DNA of 64,000 nt from Candidatus Chlorohelix allophototropha (GTDB lineage Bacteria; Chloroflexota; Chloroflexia; Chloroheliales; Chloroheliaceae), in the NCBI RefSeq assembly GCF_030389965.1, contig NZ_CP128399.1:1-64000 (forward strand), written 5' to 3'. The notes beneath the pieces are model-generated. The model saw only the letters and a list, made by a program, of their open reading frames with translations. It was not told the DNA's origin and searched no databases. The position numbers and the translations under genes are program-made. How positions within the stretch are numbered: position 1 is the first letter of the stretch; each line of letters opens with the position of its first letter. Positions 9,970 through 18,820 of the stretch are shown piece by piece.

Positions 9970-10851
9970 CTAGGTGCTGGCTTTTTCTTTTTTCCATAGC
10001 GGTTGTAGCACCATCCAATTGTCAGGAGTGAGTCGGATCATCTTCTCTACTTCGCGCAACATACGGGCGGTCAGTTCGCGAACCGCTTCCTGCTTGTTGG
10101 TGGCGGTAGTTTCAGGAGAGAAGCCGGGGAGTAAATCAATAACGTGTTTGCCTTTAGTGGTGCGGTAAGGGTGTGCGAAAATTATTTCAGCACCTGTGCG
10201 CAAGGCTACTTCAGCAACTCCGAGCGGTATAGAGGTATCCGCGCCGAAAAATTCCATCAGTTGACCTTCTCCGTTCACATCGCGGTCAATTGCCATGCAA
10301 ACTACCGCATTGCGTTTGAGTACTCGGAAGATTTCACGCACTTCCATCCCACCCATCGGAATTAGTTTGACCCCATTATCGGTCTGGCGCTGTTCCTTAA
10401 TAAAATCGTACATTTCAGGTGGCTCGATTGGTTCAACCACCAGATTAAAATCAACGTTATAACTGCTGGCGCGTTGCATCGAAAATGAAAAACTACCCAG
10501 ATGCCCGGATACCATTATTACACCCTTGCCCCGTTCCTGCGCTTTATAAATATTTTCGATCCCGTTTACCATAACCTGCTGCTTGAACTGCTCAGTGGTC
10601 ATTTTGCCTTGTCGCATAATATCAATGTAATTACACAGGTTATTCTTGATTATGCGGCGGGCAATTTTCGCGCGCTGTTGCGGGGTATAATCGGGCAAAA
10701 CATGCGCTAGATTCCACAGTACATTTTCTCGGATACGCCCTATCAGAAAGTAAATCAGGAAAGCTACAAACCTGCACACCGCATAAACGAATCGGTAAGG
10801 GATATAGGGCAGTATTCGCGCACCAAAGCGGAATAAACGAACGGTATTCAT
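9970..10851 (-). CDS. LpxL/HtrB-family lipid acyltransferase paralogue with altered catalytic acid
   Basis: The 293-aa protein belongs to the lysophospholipid/lipid A acyltransferase family (LpxL, mycobacterial PatA), which transfers acyl chains to a glycolipid at the inner face of the membrane. A hydrophobic N-terminal segment near residues 12-40 would anchor it. The family active site is H-x4-D/E; here the sequence is GHLGSFSFS with His117 and Ser122, so the acidic partner is missing. The downstream family motif AIDRDVNGEG and the terminal DNWMVLQPLW match. The start ATG has a CAGGAG site. It begins one base after the stop of a second family member that keeps the motif. It may be inactive, a partner subunit, or a variant enzyme. 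Confidence 0.85.
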   Translation of the reverse strand: MNTVRLFRFGARILPYIPYRFVYAVCRFVAFLIYFLIGRIRENVLWNLAHVLPDYTPQQRAKIARRIIKNNLCNYIDIMRQGKMTTEQFKQQVMVNGIENIYKAQERGKGVIMVSGHLGSFSFSMQRASSYNVDFNLVVEPIEPPEMYDFIKEQRQTDNGVKLIPMGGMEVREIFRVLKRNAVVCMAIDRDVNGEGQLMEFFGADTSIPLGVAEVALRTGAEIIFAHPYRTTKGKHVIDLLPGFSPETTATNKQEAVRELTARMLREVEKMIRLTPDNWMVLQPLWKKEKAST

Positions 10852-10852
10852 A

Positions 10853-11818
10853 TCACTCCTGTGCTATTCCGGCGTTTTTTCTGGCGCGTGCCGGTTTACG
10901 TAAGGGTGCCTCGCGTTTTTGCTGCTCGTATCGGGCAACTTCCTCATCGGTCAGCCACAATTTGCGGAACATATACCATTGATCAGGGTGACGTTTTACC
11001 AGTTTCTCAATTTCACCGGCAAAAAGTTGTGTGATTTCTAGAACATCCTTTTCCTTGTCACCGCTTAACTCATAGCTGAGTGGTGGCGACCATAAGCCAT
11101 AGTAGTAATTGTTTCCGGGTTGGCGGGCGGCATACCCAAACATAATCGAAGCGCCAGTTTTTAGCACCAAGCGGGCAGGTCCAACCGGGAAGCGGGCGGG
11201 TTTGCCAAAGAAATTAATTATCACCGACTCGCTGTCCTCGCTTTGTAGTGGCGAGTCCAGAAGCAGCACTACTATCTCACCTCTCTTCAAGGCAGTATAA
11301 AGCCCGCGCAAGGCTTCTTTGGGCGAAAAGATTGTGAGTCCTTGTTTGCGGCGTGCACCCTGAATCAGTTCATTAAGTTCCGGTGGGTTAAAGTCGTTGG
11401 CTACTGAAGTGAGTTTGTAGCCGCGCTTTCCCACCAACATTGCCGCAACATCCCAGTTTCCAAAGTGGGGCGTAACCAGCATTACCCCTTTGCCCGGAGC
11501 CACCGCTTGTTCAATATATTCCCAACCACCGGTGCCGGTAACTTTGTAATAATCGTCTCCGGTAAGATGATTTACCCTGAAAAAATCGGTCATATATTTA
11601 ACGTAGTTACGGAAACAACGCCGCGAAATCATCCTTACCCGCTTGTTTATTTTCGGCTCACCCAGCACAATTTGCATGCTGAGGTCGGAGTAATGGCTGT
11701 GACTCCGCGCTGCCCAGTAATAAATTTCCCCGGCAATAGCTGCAAACCCGTAGCGTAGCCAATCTGGGCTTAAATAACTTATCCAACTTACTAACTTGAA
11801 CGCATAAACCGCTAACAT
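10853..11818 (-). CDS. LpxL/HtrB-family lipid acyltransferase (intact H-x4-D)
   Basis: This is a probable membrane-associated acyltransferase acting on a glycolipid or phosphoglycolipid. The catalytic motif HFGNWD (His118, Asp123) is intact, followed by the family pattern LLLDSPLQ, FFGKPARFPVGPARL and a C-terminal HPDQWYMFRKLW. A basic, alanine-rich tail (RKPARARKNAG) follows. The ATG at 11818 is chosen over one at 11851 because GAGAGAG lies about nine bases upstream and this avoids a 20-base overlap with the glycosylase gene. It is the middle gene of a three-gene minus-strand run. Because lipopolysaccharide is not expected in this phylum, the acceptor is more likely a mannosylated or other glycolipid; that is inference. 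Confidence 0.87.
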   Translation of the reverse strand: MLAVYAFKLVSWISYLSPDWLRYGFAAIAGEIYYWAARSHSHYSDLSMQIVLGEPKINKRVRMISRRCFRNYVKYMTDFFRVNHLTGDDYYKVTGTGGWEYIEQAVAPGKGVMLVTPHFGNWDVAAMLVGKRGYKLTSVANDFNPPELNELIQGARRKQGLTIFSPKEALRGLYTALKRGEIVVLLLDSPLQSEDSESVIINFFGKPARFPVGPARLVLKTGASIMFGYAARQPGNNYYYGLWSPPLSYELSGDKEKDVLEITQLFAGEIEKLVKRHPDQWYMFRKLWLTDEEVARYEQQKREAPLRKPARARKNAGIAQE

Positions 11819-11831
11819 ATAATCGACTCTC

Positions 11832-12677
11832 TCATACTTTGTTTCTGGCATTCATATATATATACTCATTGGCATATCCGGCAAATTCGCCCCATTTCTG
11901 CGCCGCCAGAAGATAAATATCACGCGGTTGGGTTTTTTTGCCTTCAAAGTAAGCGGTTTCCATTGCTCGTTGCACCCACGAATCTAGCGGAAAGGCTTCA
12001 TATTTGCCCAGCGAAAAGAGCATAACACAATCGGCGACGGTGCGCCCTACGCCGGGGAAAGTCATTAACTGACCCACTGCCCAATCGTAGGGCAACTCAG
12101 TTAATTTATCCAAATTACCACCTTGTTCTGCTACTTGCTTCGAAGTTTGCAGCACATATTTGGCACGATATTCGATACCCTCTTCTTGTTCTAGCTCGGC
12201 TAGTTTTGCTTCTGCCAGAATTTCGGCGGTTGGGAAAGAATAGCCCCGATATTTACCTAGCACAATCGCTTGTCCGTATTTTTTGCTGATTGCTTGTACT
12301 GCCCGCGCGACTTTTGGAATGTTGTTGTTTGCCGAAAGGATAAAAGAAATCAGAGTTTCAAAAGTAGGTTGGCGCAACAACCGCAATCCATAATATTTTT
12401 TTACTGCTCTTTCTATCAAAGGGTCAATGCTGATTCGTTTGGTAATTTCGCGATATTGTTCGTCCTGCTCCAAGCGAAAATAAGCGGCAAGCGTTTCAAA
12501 ATCATCCTGCTGAGGCGCGGTTTCGTAATAAATACGCTTCCCGCTTTGTTGCAACCGCGCAAAAGTATTGCCCATTACGCCATAATAAAAACCATCAGCC
12601 ATTTTCTTCCAGCGAAAAGTCTGCCCGCATTCTAAGGTATATTCTAGATTCAGATGTTCGGTTTCGAACCAGCCCAA
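11832..12677 (-). CDS. OGG1-like HhH-GPD DNA glycosylase lacking the catalytic lysine
   Basis: This 281-aa protein resembles bacterial OGG (8-oxoguanine glycosylase). It has an N-terminal OGG domain (CGQTFRWKK), the asparagine-rich element SANNNIPKVARA and a helix-hairpin-helix GVGRTVADC followed by FPLDSWV. The conserved Asp (Asp232) is present. In OGG enzymes the hairpin reads GVGxKVADC, where the lysine forms the Schiff base; here that position is Thr213 (codon ACC), with Arg at 212. The enzyme is therefore predicted to lack the OGG beta-lyase chemistry and may be monofunctional or altered. It starts with TTG after AAAGGAAG. It is upstream of two acyltransferase genes. Confidence 0.85.
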   Translation of the reverse strand: MGWFETEHLNLEYTLECGQTFRWKKMADGFYYGVMGNTFARLQQSGKRIYYETAPQQDDFETLAAYFRLEQDEQYREITKRISIDPLIERAVKKYYGLRLLRQPTFETLISFILSANNNIPKVARAVQAISKKYGQAIVLGKYRGYSFPTAEILAEAKLAELEQEEGIEYRAKYVLQTSKQVAEQGGNLDKLTELPYDWAVGQLMTFPGVGRTVADCVMLFSLGKYEAFPLDSWVQRAMETAYFEGKKTQPRDIYLLAAQKWGEFAGYANEYIYMNARNKV

Positions 12678-12856
12678 TGACCTGTGCTTCCTTTCTCGGA
12701 TAAATATTATAGCAAAGATGCTACAAAGAATTTTAAAAATTGGTTGTTAGGTATTGCCCTCTAGTGGTGTATTAACATGTGACAGGATATCAGATTATTC
12801 GTGACCGAAATTTGCAATTATTTTCTCGGTTGGACGGATAAAGAAAGGAATAAAAC

Positions 12857-14017
12857 ATGTCACGGAAAGTTAAACTGATTGTAGCAGGCGGTCTGCTAAC
12901 TTTTACAGCGATGGCGTTAGGTTTGATTTTGAGTGTGGTGTTCAGTGTCAGTACTGTTAATACTCGCACTACCTCACCTTCAAATTCAAATACCGCTCAA
13001 CAATCAGCCCCATCTGATCAGGCATTGCAACAGACTGATGCTCAGTCCCTACAGCAGGCTAATGGAGAAGATTTCAATTATGCTGCTGGTTTGAGTGATG
13101 TGATGACACAGCTTGGAAAGGGCGGCGGCGCAGGGATAATTCGGCAATTTGCGAATGGACCTGAAGCGCAAGGCACTATTTCAGCTATAGAACCCGGCGG
13201 AACCAAGCTCACCCTTAATAAGAATAAGGTAGTGAACCTTGCTTCTGACGCTGTGTTGGCTGATGTTAACGGTACTATCACTAAAGATAGCCTGAAGGTA
13301 GGCGATCGGGTGGTCGCGGTGGGCAAGGTTGAGAGCGATAACTCTTTAACAGCCAAAGCCTTAATCCGCTTACCCGCTTTACCAAAGGTTTTGGTGGGTG
13401 ATTTTGTATCGTCAGATGCTAGTACCTTGAAAATCAAGAATAACAATGTGGAATGGACTGCAACTCTTGGTACCAATGCCAAGATTACCAAAGACGGGAA
13501 AGATGCCAAGCTAACCGACCTCACAAATACCCAAAAGGTAACTGTGGTTGGTCTAGCGGATGAAACTGCCCATACTATAGTAGCAACCTCAATCACACAG
13601 GGTCGCCCGACTATAGCTGCTTTGGGAGATTTCACTAATGGCAAGATCAAGAGTATTGATACTGCCGGAAACAGCTTTGTAGTAACCCGTATTGATCCTG
13701 CCACTCGTAACAGCGCCGATGCAACGGTTAAGGTTGACTCAAATACCAAATATTTGGGTAACACTATCAAAGGTCTGAGCGATCTTAAGGTTGATGATAC
13801 TGTAATGGTACGCGGTACCAAACAGACTGACGGCAGTTACTTAGCAACCGAAGTAGTTAGCGGCAATGGTTTTATGCGCGGCATTCAAGCGGGACCGGGT
13901 GGTAAAGGTCAGGGCGGTCAGATTGCTCCCGGTGGTCAAATGCGCCCCGGCGGTAGAGGTCAGATGGGTGGTTCCGGCGGTAATACTAATAGTACAGGAC
14001 CAGTTAGCAACGGCTAA
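12857..14017 (+). CDS. Membrane-anchored/secreted DUF5666 repeat protein
   Basis: An N-terminal hydrophobic segment (about 6-32) acts as a signal or anchor. A Ser/Thr/Gln-rich spacer follows, then three similar beta-rich units of about 70 residues (from about 105, 178 and 255). Each carries the pattern of DUF5666 proteins: a G-x-I/V start, a threonine-rich strand, then D-x-L-K-V-G/D-D-x-V and a V-x-G turn. The C-terminal 50 residues are rich in Gly, Gln and Met (GGQMRPGGRGQMGG) and probably disordered. It precedes an ECF sigma factor and a membrane anti-sigma-like gene, so it may be part of, or controlled by, a cell-envelope stress response. Its biochemical role is unknown. Confidence 0.8.
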   Translation: MSRKVKLIVAGGLLTFTAMALGLILSVVFSVSTVNTRTTSPSNSNTAQQSAPSDQALQQTDAQSLQQANGEDFNYAAGLSDVMTQLGKGGGAGIIRQFANGPEAQGTISAIEPGGTKLTLNKNKVVNLASDAVLADVNGTITKDSLKVGDRVVAVGKVESDNSLTAKALIRLPALPKVLVGDFVSSDASTLKIKNNNVEWTATLGTNAKITKDGKDAKLTDLTNTQKVTVVGLADETAHTIVATSITQGRPTIAALGDFTNGKIKSIDTAGNSFVVTRIDPATRNSADATVKVDSNTKYLGNTIKGLSDLKVDDTVMVRGTKQTDGSYLATEVVSGNGFMRGIQAGPGGKGQGGQIAPGGQMRPGGRGQMGGSGGNTNSTGPVSNG

Positions 14018-14047
14018 TTCTTAACTCACGTTCCTGTGCTATTATTT

Positions 14048-14070
14048 AGAGGCGGTTAATAGCCGCCTCT
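14048..14070 (+). terminator. Hairpin without T-run between DUF5666 gene and sigma factor
   Basis: An 8-bp perfect stem (AGAGGCGG / CCGCCTCT, loop of seven) lies 30 bases after the DUF5666 stop. No T-run follows, so it is more likely a partial attenuator or mRNA-stabilising hairpin than a full terminator. Confidence 0.5.
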
Positions 14071-14102
14071 ATCGATATGGAGGCTTTGTCGGGTAGGTAA
14101 AT

Positions 14103-14693
14103 TTGTTCGGACGCAAAGCAGTAGAAAACCCACAAGAATTTAGCGTGGATTCGAGCATTGAAGAGAGTTTTAACAAGGGAAAAACTCTCTCCCCCGATGA
14201 GTTTGCGCGTTTCTATGATAGCTATTATCCGCGCCTTTACCGCTATTTTTCCTACCGAACTGCAACCCGCGAAGAAGCTGAAGATTTAGTGGAAGCGGTT
14301 TTTGAGCGCATTATCAATAAATTCCATACCTTTGATTCCAAACGCGGTAGCCTAGATGCTTGGGTTTTCACTATTGCTCGGCATATTTTAGCAAATAGAC
14401 ATCGTTATCAAAGCCGCCACCCTGAGTTACCGTTGGAATATGGACTCGCCATTGAAATCGGGTCAGGTTTAAGCGAACTCGTGGTTGAACAAGAAGAAAT
14501 ACAACGCTTGCGCCGTTATTTGGGGCGGCTGAATGAGCGTGAAAAAGAATTGTTGGCGCTACGTTACGGAGCAGAGTTGCCACATCGCCGCATTGGCGAA
14601 TTACTGGGCATGAGCGAAGGGAACGTGACGGTTAGCCTGGGACGCGCAGTAAGAAAATTGCGTGGGTTCTTTGAGGCAGAAGAGAATGAATAA
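14103..14693 (+). CDS. ECF-type RNA polymerase sigma factor
   Basis: This 196-aa sigma-70 family factor has region 2 (about 35-105; FARFYDSYYPRLYRYF and the -10 recognition stretch ending in AWVFTIARHILANRHR) and region 4 (about 130-190; LNEREKELLALRYGAELPHR, then an HTH with MSEGNVTVSLGRAVRKLR). Regions 1 and 3 are absent, as expected for ECF factors. Translation starts at TTG (14103), with GGTAGG close upstream. Its stop lies inside the start of the next gene (ATG at 14686), so sigma and putative anti-sigma are translationally coupled. Confidence 0.9.
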   Translation: MFGRKAVENPQEFSVDSSIEESFNKGKTLSPDEFARFYDSYYPRLYRYFSYRTATREEAEDLVEAVFERIINKFHTFDSKRGSLDAWVFTIARHILANRHRYQSRHPELPLEYGLAIEIGSGLSELVVEQEEIQRLRRYLGRLNEREKELLALRYGAELPHRRIGELLGMSEGNVTVSLGRAVRKLRGFFEAEENE

Positions 14694-15672
14694 GGGAGAT
14701 TTGGACTACTCTGAATATAATAAAGACGAATCCGCCGAAGCTATGCGAGATGCCGCCTTTGCCCGCCACCTTGAAAGTGATTGGCGTTTCGAGCCGAATC
14801 CTGAAAATCAGGCGCGTTTACGCCGCAAATTAATGACAGGCTTGGCGCAAACCAGCGCTCGAATCGAAAGAAAAGGTTGGTTGCGCTTACCTGCTTTGCA
14901 CGGTTGGCAACTGGCTACTGTGGCTCTGCTTTTTTGCACTATTGCTACTACATTAATTGTACTGGTAACTGTATCGGTTTCTTCGCCTACCGATAATCCT
15001 ACCACGGTGGCGAATATCGCCAACCAAACTCTTAATTCTATTAATGACCCTGCGAACAACAAAGCCTTGAGCTTGCAGGAGGCTACTGCTCAACTTGGTT
15101 TCAAAGCTATCCAGCCGACATACTTGCCTGTTGGTTATAGTCCAGATAAAGCCAGTTTATATCAGCCTCAAGTGCGAAACACACCGCTGCGTACTCTTTC
15201 TCCGTCAATTGCGCCTGCCTTGCAAATCAAATACAAAACCAATTCAGCCAATTCTCCACGCTTGCTGGAAGCTTATCAATCTGAATTAATTCAAAACTTG
15301 CCGCTGCAAGCTCGTGAGCGGGTTACAAATATGATGTTTAACATGGCAGGGCGCACTAATAAGTTTAATGAACAGGTAGTGCAAGGGGAAGTGGGTTTTT
15401 TAATAGAAGATAATAACTGGAAAATCGGCTTTGGGGGACGTGCCAATACCGATAAGAGCGATGATGCTTCTCCATTGCCTTTGAACGGTTTCCCACTTAA
15501 TTTCTACCGCAACCCGCAACCCGCCGGTGGGTTTCTTGAATATCATGCGCCTGATTCTGTAAAAGCTACCCGCGCACTTGTCTGGCACCGTGCAGGTGTG
15601 GTATTAGTATTGGTGAGCGACAATAATTTACCGGTGGAAGAACTCCAGAAAATTGCTGAGTCTTTCCAATAG
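14686..15672 (+). CDS. Putative membrane anti-sigma factor with DUF4367-like extracytoplasmic domain
   Basis: The 328-aa protein has a cytoplasmic N-terminal part of about 75 residues, one membrane segment (about 78-103, TVALLFCTIATTLIVLVTVSV) and an outside domain of about 220 residues. That domain opens with a motif typical of DUF4367 proteins (AIQPTYLPVGYSP). It overlaps the sigma gene by eight bases, which is the main reason to call it the cognate anti-sigma. I do not see a clear HxxxCxxC zinc motif. The ATG at 14686 is chosen over an upstream in-frame start at 14662 because the latter would lie deep inside the sigma gene. Confidence 0.75.
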   Translation: MNKGDLDYSEYNKDESAEAMRDAAFARHLESDWRFEPNPENQARLRRKLMTGLAQTSARIERKGWLRLPALHGWQLATVALLFCTIATTLIVLVTVSVSSPTDNPTTVANIANQTLNSINDPANNKALSLQEATAQLGFKAIQPTYLPVGYSPDKASLYQPQVRNTPLRTLSPSIAPALQIKYKTNSANSPRLLEAYQSELIQNLPLQARERVTNMMFNMAGRTNKFNEQVVQGEVGFLIEDNNWKIGFGGRANTDKSDDASPLPLNGFPLNFYRNPQPAGGFLEYHAPDSVKATRALVWHRAGVVLVLVSDNNLPVEELQKIAESFQ

Positions 15673-15684
15673 TGCGGGCATTGC

Positions 15685-16491
15685 ATGCGATTTGATATTC
15701 TGACTCTGTTTCCTGAAATGTTCGAGGCAACCCTTAGCGCGAGTATCCTAGGACGGGCGCAATCACAGGGCTTGTTCGAGGCAAGAGCACATAATATTCG
15801 CGATTGGGGTTTGGGTCGCCACAAGCAGGTGGATGATTACCCCTACGGTGGCGGTGCAGGCATGGTTTTTCGCCCTGAGCCGCTTTTTGCCTGTCTCGAA
15901 GCAGTATTAGAACTACCCGAAGCCATTTCCCTCGAAAACCCTCTGGCGGTGGATTTTCCGGTGATATTATTATCACCGCAAGGCGAAAGATTCACTCAGC
16001 AAATTGCGCAAGAACTGGCGAATCACCAACGTATCGTTCTGATCTGCGGTCATTACGAAGGCTTTGACGAGCGCATCGCCCGCTATGCCACTAATCGCGA
16101 GCTTAGTATTGGCGATTATGTGCTGACCGGGGGTGAGTTGGCGGCGATGGTAATTGTGGACGCAGTAGCGCGCCTCAAACCCGGAGTGCTGGCAGAAGAA
16201 TCTCCACATGAAGAGTCGCACACGCGCCCACTGTTAGAATATCCCCACTACACCCGCCCTGCCGAGTTCAGAGGTTGGAAAGTGCCTGATATGTTGGTAT
16301 CAGGGCACCATGCTAAAGTAGCGGAATGGCGTTTTAAAGAATCGTTGCGCCGCACCATGCAACGCCGCCCCGACCTGCTGGAGCAAATTGAGACTGAACT
16401 GGATAAGAAAGAACGCAAATTATTGGCACAGGTACGGCAGGAAGAAACCGAACGCCTTCCCGCTTCTGATTCAATTGAAGAGAACCTCTAG
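15685..16491 (+). CDS. trmD: tRNA (guanine-N1)-methyltransferase TrmD
   Basis: TrmD methylates G37 of tRNAs that read CNN codons, using S-adenosylmethionine, and prevents +1 frameshifting. The SPOUT-fold family motifs are all present: [11 protein letters not shown] at the N-terminus, [25 protein letters not shown] (SAM-binding knot), [11 protein letters not shown] and a C-terminal [13 protein letters not shown]. Its length (268 aa) is slightly above the E. coli enzyme. It starts 12 bases after the anti-sigma gene, away from its usual rpsP-rimM-rplS neighbours. Confidence 0.97.
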   Translation: MRFDILTLFPEMFEATLSASILGRAQSQGLFEARAHNIRDWGLGRHKQVDDYPYGGGAGMVFRPEPLFACLEAVLELPEAISLENPLAVDFPVILLSPQGERFTQQIAQELANHQRIVLICGHYEGFDERIARYATNRELSIGDYVLTGGELAAMVIVDAVARLKPGVLAEESPHEESHTRPLLEYPHYTRPAEFRGWKVPDMLVSGHHAKVAEWRFKESLRRTMQRRPDLLEQIETELDKKERKLLAQVRQEETERLPASDSIEENL

Positions 16492-17787
16492 CCTCTATTG
16501 TGAGAAAACGCTGTTCTAATTTGTCTGGTTTCTCCCCAAATTATTAGCACCACACAAATTATAAGACTTGGTATTATTAGTTCGACCGCATTGGTTGTTT
16601 GGTTTGCAATTGCAATCAGGTGTATCGGAAATGGTAACAAAGCCAGCAACCAAATTAGCCAACTTGCCCTGAATCGAGAATTACTGATGGTCTCCCGTTT
16701 TTTTAGAATAAAGTAACAGTAGAGTAAAGGGAAAAGCAATACGCAATTGTCATAATCCCGGATATATGGCGCGGTAATAACATTAATCGCTATTCCAGTA
16801 GCCAGCACAAAGGGATAGCCTTGAATATTGGAGCGATTTTTCCACCAGAGCAACGCCAACCCTATCCATAGTGGTGTTGATAGCATCAGTGCTAGAGGTA
16901 AGATTGCGGCTGTATTTGGAGCAATAATCTTGCTAAGGCTACGCAAAGAGACCATTTCACTGTCTATAGATTGGCTATCATTAAAAGGTGTTTTTGTGGC
17001 TGCTTTGAGCCAGTATCCCACCCAATCCGGTAAAAGCGTGAAACTGTAAAATGCGAAAAGTAGTACAACAACCGCAAACCCGGCTAATCGGTGGTAGGTT
17101 TGAAGGTTAAGCCAACCTCTTCCCTTTACGGTTTTGGCTACTACTCGGTACTAAAAGCAGGAGCGGTACTATTAAAAAAACTGTTTGCGGTTTAAGTATA
17201 AGTAACCCGCAGAATAATCCGGCTGTGAACGGACGCTTATTGAAGCTGAAATAGTAAGAGGTTGCCATTGCAAATAACAGCAATAAACTGATATTTCCTC
17301 CCATCATTACCAGAAAAGTGTAGCGCCATATCAAAATGATACCTAAGCCTTGTAACAACCACAGCGGATTATATTCAGGCTGGCTACTTTTTAGAATAAA
17401 AACCAATGCACTTGCCATTAATAGCTGCGAGAGAAGCAGCCAAAGCGTTACGGAAATACCCAACGGAAAAACTGCCAATGGCATGAAAATAGCGGTTAAG
17501 TAGTAGGGGCTTATAAATACATCGTAGGTGGTGCCGCCTGTTCCCATCCAAATATTGTAGAAAATACCGCCTTGCCCACTATCATATGGGTTTTCGCCTT
17601 GCCAGATTGTTCGAGAGGCTGTCCAAAATACACCGAAATCATTGCCTTTACTTGTTTCGCTCAAATTCTTCAAAGGTACAATGAAGTTTGCGTCAGACCA
17701 AGCGAGTAATGCCAGACTCACCAGAAGAATCGGAATTACCAACCATCTATTATTGCGGGTTTTAATGCTAAATTTAAACTGTGACAT
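16488..17787 (-). pseudogene. GT87/DUF2029-type membrane glycosyltransferase, frameshifted
   Basis: Two minus-strand frames make one protein. The first (17787 to 17107) has a basic N-terminus, several membrane helices, an early aspartate motif (GNDFGVFWTASRTI) and LKPQTVFLIVP, as in polyprenol-phosphate-mannose-dependent GT87 mannosyltransferases. It stops at TAA after GKGKRLA. The next frame, one base over, continues without a break (GWLNLQTYHRLAGF, then more membrane helices) to 16488. The join falls near 17107-17135 around a CGTAAAGGGAAGAGG tract. It is either a real single-base indel, a programmed shift, or an assembly error. Restored, the protein would be about 430 aa. The 3' end overlaps the convergent trmD by four bases. 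Confidence 0.75.
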
Positions 17788-17833
17788 CTACACCCTTTAT
17801 CCCTATAGGAATTAAGAAAAGCCATGCTCTTTC

Positions 17834-18631
17834 TTAATTCCCTTTTCGTGCTATGAGCAGTGCTTGGGCGGAACGCCCTACTAGACCACGCAAGTCATAT
17901 AGATTGGCGTTGGTCAGCCCTACCCCCTCGGTTTGAATCAGCGTACTGGCTTCAAGGCAAATCCATTCGCCTGTTGGTGGTCGCAGGCTGTGGATGGTCA
18001 ATTCTGGTGGAATGAATTGCCATTCCCTGATGTCGAGTGGACCACTCGCCCCATTGGCGGAATCCGCGCTAAGAATCAGCCGTTGCATTGGGGAGGTATT
18101 CTCACTCGCTAACAAAGGGTAGCGCATACGTTGCCAGACGATAGCAGGACCCGGGTTATGCAAACCGCCATGCACAAAATGCCACTCAATCGCTTTCATA
18201 AAGCCCCCACTCCAACCGGGCGCTTGGGTTGGGTCGATTTCCGGTGCTGAATCGGGCAGCCCTACAATATCCGGCAACTGGATTTCTTCTTCCGCTTGGG
18301 TAGGACGCTCATTCGGTACGCGAATACGCCATCCGGTGGCGCGCATCACCGTGCGCCCCTCATGTTCCAGCAACGCTTCGAGCTTTTCCACGCTGCGCCC
18401 CGGTCTGACCAAATGGGCATGGGCGCGTAATGGGGCAAGCGGAACAGGACCGAAAATATCAATTGAGATACGTGCCAACACGGTATCTGGGCGAGGCGAG
18501 CAGTTTTCCAACTGGCGTATCAGCAACGCGCCGGGTGGTCCGCCATGCTGGAAACGCGCATCCCACGGGCCTTGTGTATGAATAGTGGGCTGGAACATAT
18601 CGTTGCCTTCATCTATCCAGAATGAGTCCAT
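17834..18631 (-). CDS. Acyl-CoA thioesterase-like (TesB/4HBT_3-type) protein
   Basis: The sequence pattern fits the double-hotdog thioesterase-like family: an early FQHGGPPGALLIRQLE segment, VLARISIDIFGPVPLAPL, then VRPGRSVEKLEALL, and a C-terminal ANLYDLRGLVGRSAQALL. Many such proteins hydrolyse acyl-CoA, but the catalytic residues are not diagnostic here, so activity is inferred. The ATG at 18631 is chosen over 18661 because a strong GGGGAGGAAGA site precedes it. It is transcribed divergently from a TetR gene. An operator copy lies between the two, which suggests it is part of the TetR regulon together with the downstream hydrolase. Confidence 0.75.
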   Translation of the reverse strand: MDSFWIDEGNDMFQPTIHTQGPWDARFQHGGPPGALLIRQLENCSPRPDTVLARISIDIFGPVPLAPLRAHAHLVRPGRSVEKLEALLEHEGRTVMRATGWRIRVPNERPTQAEEEIQLPDIVGLPDSAPEIDPTQAPGWSGGFMKAIEWHFVHGGLHNPGPAIVWQRMRYPLLASENTSPMQRLILSADSANGASGPLDIREWQFIPPELTIHSLRPPTGEWICLEASTLIQTEGVGLTNANLYDLRGLVGRSAQALLIARKGN

Positions 18632-18746
18632 TCTTCCTCCCCTGTGGTAATTACCCGCCAATCGGGTTGACCTGAAAAGCCTTCAAAATAACCCGCCTAT
18701 ACTAACCTCTTTTTTCGGGTTTATAAACTCAAAAGCGATATAGGTC

Positions 18747-18775
18747 TTGACAAGCCTTACCGCATGTCATATAAT
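18747..18775 (+). promoter_or_regulatory. Consensus sigma-70 promoter of the TetR gene
   Basis: TTGACA (18747-18752) and TATAAT (18770-18775) are both perfect and separated by 17 bases. The expected start of transcription, about 18782, falls at the edge of the operator at 18780-18795, so the repressor would block its own strong promoter. Confidence 0.9.
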
Positions 18776-18779
18776 CAAA

Positions 18780-18795
18780 ATGACCGAACGTTCGG
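18780..18795. promoter_or_regulatory. TetR operator copy 1
   Basis: The site ATGACCGAACGTTCGG contains a perfect 12-bp palindrome, CCGAACGTTCGG (18784-18795). This is the shape of operators used by many TetR regulators. It sits directly downstream of a consensus promoter and between two divergent genes. An identical 16-bp copy occurs at 19446-19461. Confidence 0.88.
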
Positions 18796-18820
18796 ATAAT
18801 TACAAAAAGGCAAAACGATA

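Noticed and set aside
13078-13821. Antisense 247-aa frame in the DUF5666 gene
   Set aside because: It is opposite the threonine/valine-rich repeats and has no family pattern.
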